Shown in pieces: positions 54,458-63,857 of a DNA stretch of 64,000 bases. Both the position numbers and the translations under genes were made by a program. Numbering within the stretch: the stretch's first letter is position 1; every line of letters starts with the position of its first letter. The notes below the pieces were generated by a model, which did not search any database, was not told the DNA's origin, and worked only from the letters and a program-made list of their open reading frames with translations. Location: positions 105,713 through 169,712 of the forward strand of contig CAHJWM010000003.1 in the NCBI GenBank assembly GCA_903642325.1. Direction: 5' to 3'. Source of the DNA: Myxococcales bacterium. GTDB taxonomy: Bacteria; Myxococcota_A; Polyangia; Polyangiales; Polyangiaceae.

Positions 54458-56269
54458 ATGTACGATATCCGGCGACACATGACCACAATGTGTGTGGTCG
54501 CGGGTCTGACGCTGATCTCGGGCTCGGCGCGGGCCTGGGTGGAGAGCGAAGTGCGCTCGCAGTTGGCGACGGTCGATGTGAACCGCGCCGGCATGGCGAT
54601 CGTAACTGAGGACCTCACGCTCGCCGTGCGCGGGGGCCCGCTGCCTGGGTTCGAGCTGAGCGGCGTCGACCTCGACGCGGAGCTTCTGCCCGATGCGACG
54701 GTGTCGTCCGTCCCTGGAACAAAGAGTGACCTGCCCGCGACGCCCGTCTTGATCGACAAACGTGACGACGGCACGCTCGTGCTCGAGCTCGACCGCGAGA
54801 AGGGCCTGCGCACGGGGCTCTACCTATTTCATATTCGATATCGGACCAATCTGCTCAAGCGCGACCGGATTCGTCGCGAGGGTAGCGATGTCGAAGTGCG
54901 CTGGATTGGCCCGCGCTTTGCGCAGGGCATCGACTCGGCGCGCGTCATTTTTCGTTTACCAGCGGGACCCAGCGCTCCCAGGCTACCCGACGCCAACGAA
55001 AGCACCGGGCGCATGGACGACACCGACGCGCTCGGCGGCGTCTTCATCGGCAACCTCCACCGCTTGGCCGACAAGGACGAGCTCGACATCGTGCGGCCCC
55101 ACGTTTCACGCGGTGAACCGGTGTTGTGGCGCGTTCTAGCGAGTGCGAAGGCCTTCGATGCCTTTGCCAATCCGCCACCACCGGTCAACGCGCTGAAGCG
55201 TGCGCCGGGCTCTCCTTCGCTGGCGCTCGCTGCCGCGCAGCCCGGGCAGCGGCTCACGTGGTGGCTCGCCGCCGCGCTTGGCGCGCTCGCTTATTCGTTC
55301 GCCGTCGCCGGCAAATGGCGGGTATTTGCCGACATGTGCCGAGTGCGAGGCGTCACGCCGCGCGCGCTCCTGCAGATACCCGTGGGACCGCGCGCCGCCG
55401 CGTCGGGCTGCCTCGTCGCGGGGGCGTTCATTAGCGCCGCTTGGTTCGATCGAGCAACGCTCGGCTCGGCATTGCTGGTGACGGCCATGGCGCTCGCCGT
55501 ACAATTCGCCGTGCCGGCGAAAACAGTGCTGCGTGGCCCCGGTCGCTGGCTGCCGCTATCGGATACGGAGGCGTTTGCGCGCTCGGGCGAGCGCGTTCCG
55601 GGCCGATTCCTGGACGCGGGCACGTTGCCGGGTCTGGCCATTTTTTTGCTGGGCTGCGCCGGTTTCATCGGCGGCGCGTGGTGCTTGTTTGCGCGCGTGC
55701 CGTACCAGTCCCTCTTGGTCGTGCTGGGAATGCCCTGTCTACTGCCGTTGTTCTTTACCGGTCGCTTCGCTCAGTTGCCGGCAGAGCTCGCGCTTGCCAC
55801 GCGCCCTTTGCTCGCGAGCGTGGCCAAGAAGCTGCGGCGCCGCCCCGGCATCAAAGTCGTCGCCTGGGCACGCATCCCGGATGGCGCGCGCGATCCCGAC
55901 GAAGTGCGCCTGCTCATCCAAGTGCCGGGAGCGACCCGCGGTTTGCTCGGCATCGAAGTCGGAGTGGAGCTCACACCGGGGCTCGCGGGTTCCGCGTCGA
56001 CGCTGTTCACGTTGGTCCGGGCACGCGAGGGCTCTCAGGCCATTAGTGCGCTGCCGCGCAATGTCGTCTGGACCCGTGGACGCAAAAGCGACGAACGCGC
56101 CGCGGTACTCCGGCCGCGCCTGCCCACGCAGGCGAATTGCGTCGAGCTCGTACTATCACTCGTGAAGCTCGTCCGTGAAAAAGACTCAAGCCGCGCCCCG
56201 GTGGCGACGGGAAGGGCTCAGCGCACCGTGCGCCCCCGCAGCGCTTCGTCACCAGCGCACGTCGCCTGA
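54458..56269 (+). CDS. Multi-pass membrane protein with large exported N-terminal domain
   Basis: A 603-aa protein. The signal sequence (MCVVAGLTLISGSARA) precedes a beta-rich domain of about 210 residues (LTLAVRGGPLPGFELSGVDLDAE and similar strands) resembling the DUF2207 type. Hydrophobic helices follow at about 270-295, 315-345, 355-370 and 395-445, and a basic cytoplasmic-type C-terminal domain of about 150 aa (KKLRRRPGIKVVAWARI, VRLLIQVPGATRGLLGIEVG). GGGG precedes the first ATG; ATG 54479 is an alternative. Function unknown. Confidence 0.75.
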   Translation: MYDIRRHMTTMCVVAGLTLISGSARAWVESEVRSQLATVDVNRAGMAIVTEDLTLAVRGGPLPGFELSGVDLDAELLPDATVSSVPGTKSDLPATPVLIDKRDDGTLVLELDREKGLRTGLYLFHIRYRTNLLKRDRIRREGSDVEVRWIGPRFAQGIDSARVIFRLPAGPSAPRLPDANESTGRMDDTDALGGVFIGNLHRLADKDELDIVRPHVSRGEPVLWRVLASAKAFDAFANPPPPVNALKRAPGSPSLALAAAQPGQRLTWWLAAALGALAYSFAVAGKWRVFADMCRVRGVTPRALLQIPVGPRAAASGCLVAGAFISAAWFDRATLGSALLVTAMALAVQFAVPAKTVLRGPGRWLPLSDTEAFARSGERVPGRFLDAGTLPGLAIFLLGCAGFIGGAWCLFARVPYQSLLVVLGMPCLLPLFFTGRFAQLPAELALATRPLLASVAKKLRRRPGIKVVAWARIPDGARDPDEVRLLIQVPGATRGLLGIEVGVELTPGLAGSASTLFTLVRAREGSQAISALPRNVVWTRGRKSDERAAVLRPRLPTQANCVELVLSLVKLVREKDSSRAPVATGRAQRTVRPRSASSPAHVA

Positions 56270-56612
56270 GCTCACTACCCGGATCCGGCACTGCCGCCGA
56301 AGGCAGAGTGCTCTCCGCCGATCCGCGTGACCATCGACCCACCCACTTCTTCATGGCATTGCAACGCCCTAGGGAGCCGTTCGGTTCGATGGTCACGTGT
56401 GCGCTCGTGCCTCGTCGAAGCCTTCGGCGTCGCGGACCAGGTACGAGCCCGCAAAGCTCCGTGGCGTCGTTCGCCAATCACCGCGGCTCTCGTGGAGCGA
56501 TGCGCTTGCCGCGGAGCAACGGCTCCGTAACTCGCCGCCTTCGCGCCCCGGACATCTCGAACGCGAAATCGGCGAGACTATGCGAAAGCGCCGAGCAACG
56601 GTTCGAAGCGCG
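56270..56612. other. Convergent intergenic region
   Basis: About 340 nt between the membrane protein gene and the convergent lipoprotein gene. No RNA, repeat or convincing gene is seen. A plus-strand open frame (SWSDALAAEQRL..., about 56460-56600) has protein-like stretches but overlaps the opposite gene end and lacks a start signal. Confidence 0.4.
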
Positions 56613-57224
56613 CTACATGGTGAAGCTGGCCGTCTCATCGAAGGAGCAGGTGAGGGTGACGTTTCGGGTGGTGTCGGTGTATGTGTCGGTGCCTGAAAAG
56701 GTTTCGCTCGCGCTCCCGCCGTCGCTGGAAACGACGAATTCGTAGCTGTCGAACTTGAGTTGCTGAGTGAACGAGTCGCCACTGGTGGAGTCAGTGCCGG
56801 TCTCCGTGCACGTTTGACCGCCCAGGGCCGTCGCCGTCAAGCCGCTGACATTGGCCGTGAATTCGCAGTCGCCTTCGAAGCTCGGTTGAATCAAATCAGT
56901 CGTGGTTCCTTGCTCCCATGTTCTTTCACCGGTGACATCCGTATTCGAAGGGTCGATGCCGCTGCAGGTGAGCGTCAGAGTGCCCGACACGGCCGTCCAC
57001 GTTCCGAGGAAGGGCTCCGTCTTGTCACCGGAGCCGGGCGCACCGCTCGAGCCATCCGCGCCGCCGTCGCTCGGAGCACCCGCGTGTGAGTTGCCCTTGC
57101 CCGACGCACCGGCACCGGCCATCGAAGTGCTATCGTCACTGGAGGTTGCCTTGTCGAGCGGTTGAGCGAGCAAGCAGCCGGGCGCGGCCGCCACTAAGAT
57201 CCAGTACCACGGCGCTCGGTTCAC
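56613..57224 (-). CDS. Lipoprotein paired with the second TPR/PEGA-like gene
   Basis: A 203-aa protein. The signal ends in a lipobox (AAAPGC, Cys17). A Gly/Ser/Ala/Asp linker of about 45 residues follows, then a beta-sandwich-like domain of about 125 residues (TWTAVSGTLTLTCSG, TWEQGTTTDLIQPSFEGDCEFTANVSG) rich in Thr and Ser, with four Cys. Its ATG overlaps the TPR gene stop by 4 nt (ATGA), as in the cassette at 31831-34040. Ligand unknown. Confidence 0.75.
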   Translation of the reverse strand: MNRAPWYWILVAAAPGCLLAQPLDKATSSDDSTSMAGAGASGKGNSHAGAPSDGGADGSSGAPGSGDKTEPFLGTWTAVSGTLTLTCSGIDPSNTDVTGERTWEQGTTTDLIQPSFEGDCEFTANVSGLTATALGGQTCTETGTDSTSGDSFTQQLKFDSYEFVVSSDGGSASETFSGTDTYTDTTRNVTLTCSFDETASFTM

Positions 57225-58264
57225 AGCGCACCTCGAACCAGCAGGCCAGCGCCGCTTGGCGCGACGAGAGGCTCGATCCGAACTCGAGCCGTGCTTGCGG
57301 GCGCCTGTTCTTGGGAACCCCCCGTGATCAGGAAATAGCCCAAAAAAGCGGCCGACAACAAGGTTCCACCGGTCAGAATCAGGTTCACGGTCCCTATCGT
57401 CTGAGCCGAATCGCGTTTGTCGAAGCGCGTCTCGTCGCGGGCGTCATTGGCGGTTTTGAAGTCATTCCGCTTGCTCGAATAGACGATAGCCGTCACCACG
57501 GCGCCCACCGCAAAAACCCCCGTCGCCACGCCCGAAACGACGAGCCCCGTTTTGGAGCTCGGGTTGCCCGTGGTCGCAGGTTGGACGGGTACATTCGCAG
57601 GCAGCGAGCTCGTTTCCGGAGTGGCCTGAGTGGCGTTGCCGACAACTGGGGGCACATCGGTCGGCGCGTCCTGCAGTGCGGGAACGGTGACGGCCAAGAC
57701 GGTCGCGGCCGCCGTGGTGTCGAAGGTCTGCGAGTACGGACGCTTGCCCGGTGCGGACGCTTCGAGCAGGTGCCTGCCCGGGTCGACAGGAATTTGTACG
57801 CCGAGCGCGGCCGCGCTCAGCTCTCGCGCGTCGAACTTGACGATCAGCCCGGCGACGTTGGCACCGGGAGCCACGCCGATGCTGACATGCGCGAGCTTGG
57901 GCTCCAGCGCGTGCATGTGCTCATCCGCTAACTGGGCCCGATCGGCGTCGCCCTGGCGTTTGGCCTGGGCCATGGCCTCACTGAATTCAGCCCATGCGGA
58001 CGCCGGCTTGCCTTCGGATTCATGACAGCTCGCGAGGTTCAAGAGCGTACCAAGCCCGTGGTCGAGCCTGTAGCTCTCTTGGAATTTCGGACAGGCCTCG
58101 GCATATTTGTGCTCACCGGACAGGCGCTTTCCTTCACGAAACAAGGACTCTGCGAGCGCAGCGTCGCCTCCCTGCGCTGCGGCCGTGCTGACCCAGCCGC
58201 CAGCAATTGCCGCAGCAATGGAGCTAACAATCCTAACCCGCCAAGACCAATTGAATCCCAACAT
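57221..58264 (-). CDS. TPR/PEGA-like envelope protein (paralogue of the gene at 31831)
   Basis: A 347-aa exported protein. Signal sequence (IVSSIAAAIAGGWVSTAAA), TPR helices (ALAESLFREGKRLSGEHKYAEACPKF split, LLNLASCHESEGKPASAWAEF), a PEGA-like domain (GLIVKFDARELSAAALGVQIPVDPGRHLLEASAPG split), a Pro-rich linker and two C-terminal hydrophobic helices. The domain order is the same as in the 31831 gene. GGAGG precedes the ATG. It is divergent from a Ser/Thr kinase gene, which may regulate the pathway. Confidence 0.85.
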   Translation of the reverse strand: MLGFNWSWRVRIVSSIAAAIAGGWVSTAAAQGGDAALAESLFREGKRLSGEHKYAEACPKFQESYRLDHGLGTLLNLASCHESEGKPASAWAEFSEAMAQAKRQGDADRAQLADEHMHALEPKLAHVSIGVAPGANVAGLIVKFDARELSAAALGVQIPVDPGRHLLEASAPGKRPYSQTFDTTAAATVLAVTVPALQDAPTDVPPVVGNATQATPETSSLPANVPVQPATTGNPSSKTGLVVSGVATGVFAVGAVVTAIVYSSKRNDFKTANDARDETRFDKRDSAQTIGTVNLILTGGTLLSAAFLGYFLITGGSQEQAPASTARVRIEPLVAPSGAGLLVRGAL

Positions 58265-58382
58265 GTAAGCCTCCGAATTAGCGCTGCGCGTGGCTTGTGG
58301 GAAGCCAAATTTTGCGCTGAGCGCGGGTGAGGTTATTGCTTCTCCGCGTGCTCGCCGGCATTTTTCGAGGGTTAGCGTGACG

Positions 58383-58396
58383 GGCGGAGCTCCGCC
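58383..58396. promoter_or_regulatory. 14-bp palindrome in the divergent kinase/TPR region
   Basis: GGCGGAGCTCCGCC, a perfect palindrome midway between the two divergent starts. Operator or hairpin; not proven. Confidence 0.3.
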
Positions 58397-58460
58397 GAGA
58401 CGCGCCCCTGGACGGCGCGGGGGGGTCGGGATACATCTTGTAGGGCAGGCTTAATTCAAA

Positions 58461-59831
58461 ATGACCCAGGTCTTTCCCGGCCAGATCCTCGGCGGCAAGT
58501 ACCGCATCGACCGTGTGCTCGGCGCAGGGGGCATGGGGATGGTCGTGGCGGCGACGCACCTGCATTTGGACGAGCGCGTCGCGATCAAATTCCTTTTGCC
58601 GGAGGCGTTGCAAAACGCAGAAGCGGTCGCGCGCTTCGGTCGGGAAGCGCGGGCGGCGGTGAAGATCCGCGGCGAGCACGTGGCACGCGTGATCGATGTC
58701 GGCACGTTCGACAACGGCGCGCCATACATGGTGATGGAGCACCTGGACGGGCGAGACCTGGCGGCGTTGCTCGTCGAGCGCGGGCCACTTGCCCCCGCGG
58801 ACGCGGTCGACGCCGTCTTGCAAGCCTGTGAGGCACTGGCCGAAGCGCATGCGCTCGGCATCGTGCACCGGGATTTGAAGCCGGCGAATCTATTTCTCAC
58901 GCGCCGCCCGGACGGCACGGCCACGGTGAAGGTGCTCGATTTCGGCATCTCCAAGGTGACCAACGCGTCGGCCTCCGATAACTCGATGACCAAGACGTCA
59001 GCCATCATGGGCTCGCCGCTCTATATGTCGCCGGAACAAATGACGGCGTCGCGCAACGTCGACGCGCGCACGGACATTTGGGCGATTGGCGTCGTTCTGT
59101 ACGAATTGCTCACGGGCCGGCCGCCGTTCTCCGCGGATTCGCTGCCCGAAATTTGCGGGCTGATCTTGACGGCCGCCCCGGCTGCCGTTCGCGACCATTC
59201 GCCGGGCATTCCGGACGCCTTGCAAACAGCGGTCCTCCGTTGCTTGGAAAAAGATCGCGCGCGCCGGTTTCAATCGGTGAGGGAGCTTGCGCAAGCGCTA
59301 TCGCCGTTTGGTTCGCGCGCGACTTCTCGTTCGTTGGAGCGGATATCTCGAATTTTAGGCGCGGAGTCAGCCACCCATGAAGCGCCCGCATCGTCGGCAT
59401 ACCCGCCACACCCGAGCGCGGGTACGCAAGCGAGTTGGGGTCAGACCAAGCCCCCGCGCTCGAACACCGCGCCGATCGTGGTCGCGAGCGCGGCCATCGT
59501 CGTCTTGCTCGGCGGCGTCGGTGGGCTGCTGCTGTGGCGCGTGAAGGGCCCCGCGGTCGATGTGCACTCGCCCGCCGCGTCGGTCGCCACGCCGACGCTG
59601 AGCGCGGCTCGCCCCTCCGATCCGCCTCCGGTCGCGGTTCTGCCGACGCCGAGCCCCACGCCCGTAACCGGCACACGGGTCGCAGCCACACCGGCCGCAG
59701 GCGCGCCGCCGCCGAGCCCGAAGCCCGCGGCGGCTCGGCCGCTTGCGTCGAAACCGGCCGCTCCCCCCAAGCCTGCGGCGCCGGTGAGAACCAAGAAGAC
59801 AGCCGAGGAGCTGTTGAGCGGACGCGATTAG
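58461..59831 (+). CDS. Hanks-type Ser/Thr protein kinase, membrane anchored
   Basis: A 456-aa eukaryotic-like kinase. Gly-rich loop GAGGMGMV (21-28), Lys43 (VAIKFL), catalytic loop HRDLKPAN with Asp138, DFG at 160-162 and the activation segment ending MSPEQM. A single transmembrane helix lies at about 339-359 (VVASAAIVVLLGGVGGLLLW), and the outer C-terminal tail is Pro/Ala-rich with no sensor repeats (no PASTA). The frame is intact and all catalytic residues are present. It is divergent from the TPR/lipoprotein pair. Confidence 0.95.
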   Translation: MTQVFPGQILGGKYRIDRVLGAGGMGMVVAATHLHLDERVAIKFLLPEALQNAEAVARFGREARAAVKIRGEHVARVIDVGTFDNGAPYMVMEHLDGRDLAALLVERGPLAPADAVDAVLQACEALAEAHALGIVHRDLKPANLFLTRRPDGTATVKVLDFGISKVTNASASDNSMTKTSAIMGSPLYMSPEQMTASRNVDARTDIWAIGVVLYELLTGRPPFSADSLPEICGLILTAAPAAVRDHSPGIPDALQTAVLRCLEKDRARRFQSVRELAQALSPFGSRATSRSLERISRILGAESATHEAPASSAYPPHPSAGTQASWGQTKPPRSNTAPIVVASAAIVVLLGGVGGLLLWRVKGPAVDVHSPAASVATPTLSAARPSDPPPVAVLPTPSPTPVTGTRVAATPAAGAPPPSPKPAAARPLASKPAAPPKPAAPVRTKKTAEELLSGRD

Positions 59832-59920
59832 CGTCGCGCAGCGTACTCACGCTCGTTCAAACTAATTCGCTCGATGGCGCTATCTCAATAACGAAGCCTT
59901 ACAATACACGAATAGTAGTT

Positions 59921-60853
59921 CTAGAGCAGGGCTGCGAGCTCGCTCGGCAGCGGCTCGAACACGACGAAGCCAGCTAGTGTGTCGTCGCCGTCCCAGCGGA
60001 TCTCGCTCGCGTGAAGCGCGTGGCGGCCGCCCAGGCTCGCTTCAGGTTCGCCTCCGTACACTGTGTCTCCCACGATGGGGTGACCTATGGACGCTAAGTG
60101 AGCACGAATCTGATGACGAAACGCGCTGCCCACGCTCAGCTCGACCAACGTTCGACCGCCGCTCACCTGCTGGACTCGGTAATGGGTGACCTTGCGTCGC
60201 GCATAGCCTCCGGCCGCGACGTCCTCTCCCGGCCCGAGCACGCGAACCCGTTCCGGGTGGGCCGGGTCGGGCGCCAGCGCGCGCGCGATTTCCCCCGATT
60301 CCGTCAAGCCCGCCCCGGACACTACCGCCAAGTAGCGCTTGTGGATGGCAGCGCGTTCGAGGGCACGCGTCAGGCGCAGAAAGGCGTCCTTGGATCTGGC
60401 GGCTAGGACCAAGCCCGACGTCTGAGTATCCAGTCGGTGAACGATGCCTGGCTCACGTGGGCGGTAACCGATATCCCGCATCTCCGGATAGCGAGCGAGC
60501 AACGCACCGCACAGGCTGCCTCGCTCACCCGTCCGAAGTGGCGCGCTGGGCATGCCGGCCGGCTTGTTGACGACGACGAGGTCCGCTCGCTGGAGCCGCA
60601 CTTCCAACCCCAAGCCCGGCTCCGGCGCAACGAACCGTGGCTCGTCGAGCTCCACCGTGACTGTGCTGCCCGCCGACACCAAGCTCGATTTTTTGGCGCG
60701 ATGACCGTCGATGCGGACCAGGCCCGCGGCACACAACGCCCCCGCCTTTTGGCGGCCCATACCCGGTACTCGCTGACTCAGGAATTTATCGAGCCTGGTC
60801 CCGCCGTCCGATGCCGTCGCGTTTAGCTCCACTCGCTCCTCCCTGCTCACCAC
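59921..60853 (-). CDS. RluA-family pseudouridine synthase (RluD-like)
   Basis: Isomerises uridine to pseudouridine in rRNA or tRNA. 310 aa. An S4-like N-terminal domain (RLDKFLSQRVPGMGRQKAGALC) is followed by the catalytic domain with VVNKPAGM and the active-site motif HRLDTQTSGLVLAA (Asp). Later segments TLVELSVGSAFRHQIRAHLASIGHPIVGDTVYGG are typical. The start is GTG at 60853 or GTG at 60850; the latter overlaps the upstream stop as GTGA. Which RNA position is modified is not determined. Confidence 0.93.
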   Translation of the reverse strand: MVSREERVELNATASDGGTRLDKFLSQRVPGMGRQKAGALCAAGLVRIDGHRAKKSSLVSAGSTVTVELDEPRFVAPEPGLGLEVRLQRADLVVVNKPAGMPSAPLRTGERGSLCGALLARYPEMRDIGYRPREPGIVHRLDTQTSGLVLAARSKDAFLRLTRALERAAIHKRYLAVVSGAGLTESGEIARALAPDPAHPERVRVLGPGEDVAAGGYARRKVTHYRVQQVSGGRTLVELSVGSAFRHQIRAHLASIGHPIVGDTVYGGEPEASLGGRHALHASEIRWDGDDTLAGFVVFEPLPSELAALL

Positions 60854-62187
60854 AGGCCCTGCACGCCCAAGCTGACGAAAGCGCGGGTGCCGCGAATCTG
60901 ATCCTCCGGCACCAGCCCCAGGTAAGGCAAAGTGGGCATTTCAACGCTCGTTTTCTTGCTGCTGGAGCCGCGGGTCGTCAGCCAGCCGATGCCACCCCCA
61001 AGCACCGTGCCGGTCGCGATGCTGGCGAGCCACAGTCGGTTTCGCCCCGCGCTTTCTTTTTCACGCACCAGCAAAAGCGGACTGCCCGCGGCGGCGCCGG
61101 TGAGCGCGCCCAAGCTTGCCGCCAAGTCGATCAGCAACATGCGCGAAGACGTCACTTCGACCTGCGTCGCCAACACACCCGCTGCGAGCACACCGATGCC
61201 CGCGCCGTAACCAATGCCGCGTTCGGGCGTGAGCTTGGTACTGCCGCGATAAGCCATCTCGGTCAGGCCGCCCATCAACGTGCCCACGGCGCCGCCGGAA
61301 TGGGTGAGCACCGCGCCGCCCTCGCTCATTGGTTTGAGGGTGAGCGCCGCCGTGCTGAGTGACACGCCGACGGTGGCCGCCACCAACCCGTAAACATAAC
61401 GGTCCTCGTCCTGCACGCGGTAGCTCTTGGCGAGCAGCACACCCGAAGCAATCGGCCACCACGCGCCCGCCGACAAGAACCACGCATCTCCCAGCGTGAT
61501 GTCCCATTCGTCTGCGACCAGCATGGACGCGCCGAGGCCGATGCCGGTGCCGAGCGCGACCAGTGGATACGTCAAACGTGCGTCCTCCGAGCCGCTGGCA
61601 TGCTGCAACGAAAACCCAACGTAACCCCCCACGACCGCGGAGTTCAGCGCCAGGACCGCGCGCCCTTGCGAACGCGGGCTGTCGGAGTCGAGCACTTCGC
61701 CCGGCGGCGGCGCGGGTCTGCTCTCCGTACCCGGCTGTAGGCTGTGGACGACATCGCGCAACATCACGCTGGCGCGCACCTCCAGAGCGGGCAGGCTAAT
61801 CTGCTGCGTGCGCTCACGCAGCACGTTTTGACCTGGCGCTACTGCGACGATGCGCAAGCGCACCCCGCTCCCCTCCAAGCTCACCCGTGGTGAAATGAGC
61901 CACGAGTCGTGAGCGCGCTCGATCAACGCGTCGTCCGTGGGCACCTTTCGCGCACGATCCGATACGGTCAGCGTCAGACCCAAGTCCTGAACCGCCTCGC
62001 TCAAGATAGCGTCGAGCTGACGGGCCAGCTTCGTCAGCTGCTCGACGCTCTCGGGCCGAAGCTCGAGCTCCACCGGCTCGGGGATGGCCGCCGGTAGCAA
62101 AATGGCGTCGCTCGGACCCGCCAACGCGTGACCGGGGGCGCCAAGCAGCGTGACTCCGAGCGTGGCTACGACGATAGGGCTTCGCAT
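60847..62187 (-). CDS. Putative exported/membrane protein, function unknown
   Basis: About 446 aa. A signal sequence (VVATLGVTLLGAPGHALA) is followed by a soluble domain of about 160 residues (SVEQLTKLARQLDAILSEAVQDLGLTLTVSD split; SLPALEVRASVMLRDVVHSL). The remainder has several glycine-rich hydrophobic helices (AVVGGYVGFSL, YPLVALGTGIGLGASMLV, GYGAGIGVLAAGVLAT, LWLASIATGTVLGGGIGWL). No family recognised. The stop overlaps the start of the pseudouridine synthase gene, so the two may be coupled. Confidence 0.7.
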   Translation of the reverse strand: MRSPIVVATLGVTLLGAPGHALAGPSDAILLPAAIPEPVELELRPESVEQLTKLARQLDAILSEAVQDLGLTLTVSDRARKVPTDDALIERAHDSWLISPRVSLEGSGVRLRIVAVAPGQNVLRERTQQISLPALEVRASVMLRDVVHSLQPGTESRPAPPPGEVLDSDSPRSQGRAVLALNSAVVGGYVGFSLQHASGSEDARLTYPLVALGTGIGLGASMLVADEWDITLGDAWFLSAGAWWPIASGVLLAKSYRVQDEDRYVYGLVAATVGVSLSTAALTLKPMSEGGAVLTHSGGAVGTLMGGLTEMAYRGSTKLTPERGIGYGAGIGVLAAGVLATQVEVTSSRMLLIDLAASLGALTGAAAGSPLLLVREKESAGRNRLWLASIATGTVLGGGIGWLTTRGSSSKKTSVEMPTLPYLGLVPEDQIRGTRAFVSLGVQGLW

Positions 62188-62203
62188 GGCGTCATTGGCT
62201 GCG

Positions 62204-63757
62204 TCAAAACATGACCGTGGCGTTGACCCACGCGTCGACGGCGCGAGAATCGTCCACTTTGAAGCGTTGTCCCGGGTCGTTGATCGTGTGGCGATAGTTC
62301 GGGTTCGGTGTGCCGGACGCATTTGCGGCGCTCGCACTTGCGACTTGCTCGTGACATGGGCCGGCCTTGCTAGCGTCGCTCGGGAGCTCTGGGTTGCACG
62401 CCTGATCGAAGGTGATGAAGTGCGACTGAATCAGAGTGTACCCGCCGCCGATGTGAAACTTGATGTATTCGCCGGCCTGCCAGGTAAATTCCGTGCTCAG
62501 GCGGTAGGTTCCGTGCTGCTGAACATCCGTGATGCCGGTGAAATAGACTTTCTCTGACTGGGGGTTCACGACCGATGTCGCGTTCTGACAGGTCGTTCCG
62601 GGCGTGCACGCTTGGTACTCGGCGTAGCTCGGCAGGCGCAGTGAAGGCGCGTCGCTCGAGCCGAGCGCGTCGAATAGCTCTGAGTAGTCTCGGCCTTCGG
62701 ATACGTACGTCCCGGTGAAGCGGAAGTCGAGGGTGATGCGCTGGAATTGATCCAAAATTTCCCATGGCATTACGTTTACGCCGAAGAGCAGCGTCGCACG
62801 CCGCGGTGGATGACTGACGAGCACTCCTTTCAAGTCGGTCGAGCCGTAATCGCTGGAGTCATTTCGAAGCTCGACGAGGCCCCGAAATCCCGCGTAGGGC
62901 TCGATGTACTTCAGCCTTCGCGACAGATACGTATGAGCCTCGAACGCGGTGGTGCCGCGGCTGACGCCCGGTGAGCGACTACCGCTGAAACGGCCCTCCA
63001 ACGGTGCGCCGGCGTCCGCGGTTGCCTGCTGGTTGGCGACGCCGTTGCGATCGATATCGGAAGGGTAGGCACACTGAGCTTGTCCGCCAGGCTGGTTCAA
63101 GCCTCCCGTATACGCGTTGCAGGCGTGCATCGGCTCGGACACGTTGAAACGCCCTTCGACGCCGATTACCCAGGAGGGTCTGCGCGCGTTGCGCGTTTGA
63201 TTCATGAGCGCGGCGTCCACCCCCACGGCCAAGTACTCGATTCCGCTGCGCGTGGGAGCCCGGAAAGGCAGGCTGAACAATTGTTCGCCAGGGCTGCCGG
63301 AAAGCGTAGTGGTTTGCTGGTTCTCGCTACCGTCGACGCCGATGAGCCTCCGGTCGTCAGCCAGAATGATCGGCACGCGAACGACGAGCGCAACATCCTT
63401 GTATAACCCGATGTCCGCGCGCGTCTGTAGCCGGCTAGTGCTTTGCTTGTATTGCGCGACGTTGAGACTGCGTTGAACGAAGCCATCGGTCCCAAGCCCG
63501 GCCTGCGCGCTCGACGTGTCGCGACGAACGAGGGACGAGGTCCATGTGCTCTCGTAGCCGAGGGAAAGGTGCAGGTCGAACGGGTCGCGATCATCGAATG
63601 CGTCGGCAACTTGGGTTATCTCCGCCGGTTCCCGCAGCACGCTGGGCTCGCCGGCCGTACGCGGTTCGTCCGCCCGCGTACGCGCAGTAGTGCTCAGAAC
63701 GGCAGAGCACAGACCCAAAGCTCGGGCCGGAAGAGTGAAGCGCTTCGAAAGACTCAT
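62204..63757 (-). CDS. Putative large outer-membrane beta-barrel protein
   Basis: About 517 aa. Signal region (LPARALGLCSAVLSTTARTRA), then a long beta-rich chain with amphipathic strands (DLHLSLGYESTWTSSL, RADIGLYKDVALVVRVPIIL, VGVDAALMN, RFTGTYVSEGRDYSEL) and loops holding Cys pairs (ACTPGTTCQN). The C-terminal residue is Phe after WVNATVMF, typical of outer-membrane barrels recognised by the Bam complex. The start ATG at 63757 gives the best signal. Cargo unknown. Confidence 0.75.
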   Translation of the reverse strand: MSLSKRFTLPARALGLCSAVLSTTARTRADEPRTAGEPSVLREPAEITQVADAFDDRDPFDLHLSLGYESTWTSSLVRRDTSSAQAGLGTDGFVQRSLNVAQYKQSTSRLQTRADIGLYKDVALVVRVPIILADDRRLIGVDGSENQQTTTLSGSPGEQLFSLPFRAPTRSGIEYLAVGVDAALMNQTRNARRPSWVIGVEGRFNVSEPMHACNAYTGGLNQPGGQAQCAYPSDIDRNGVANQQATADAGAPLEGRFSGSRSPGVSRGTTAFEAHTYLSRRLKYIEPYAGFRGLVELRNDSSDYGSTDLKGVLVSHPPRRATLLFGVNVMPWEILDQFQRITLDFRFTGTYVSEGRDYSELFDALGSSDAPSLRLPSYAEYQACTPGTTCQNATSVVNPQSEKVYFTGITDVQQHGTYRLSTEFTWQAGEYIKFHIGGGYTLIQSHFITFDQACNPELPSDASKAGPCHEQVASASAANASGTPNPNYRHTINDPGQRFKVDDSRAVDAWVNATVMF

Positions 63758-63857
63758 GCGCGTGTAACGGGTACTTCGGAGCCCGCGGGCCAAGTTAGCA
63801 CCAGTACCGTGAAGTTCGAAAACAGGGGCCGACCAGCCATGGGTCTTGGCGCAACGC

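Noticed and set aside
56397..56696. 99-codon plus frame after the membrane protein
   Set aside because: No start signal, runs into the opposite lipoprotein gene, and no recognised family.
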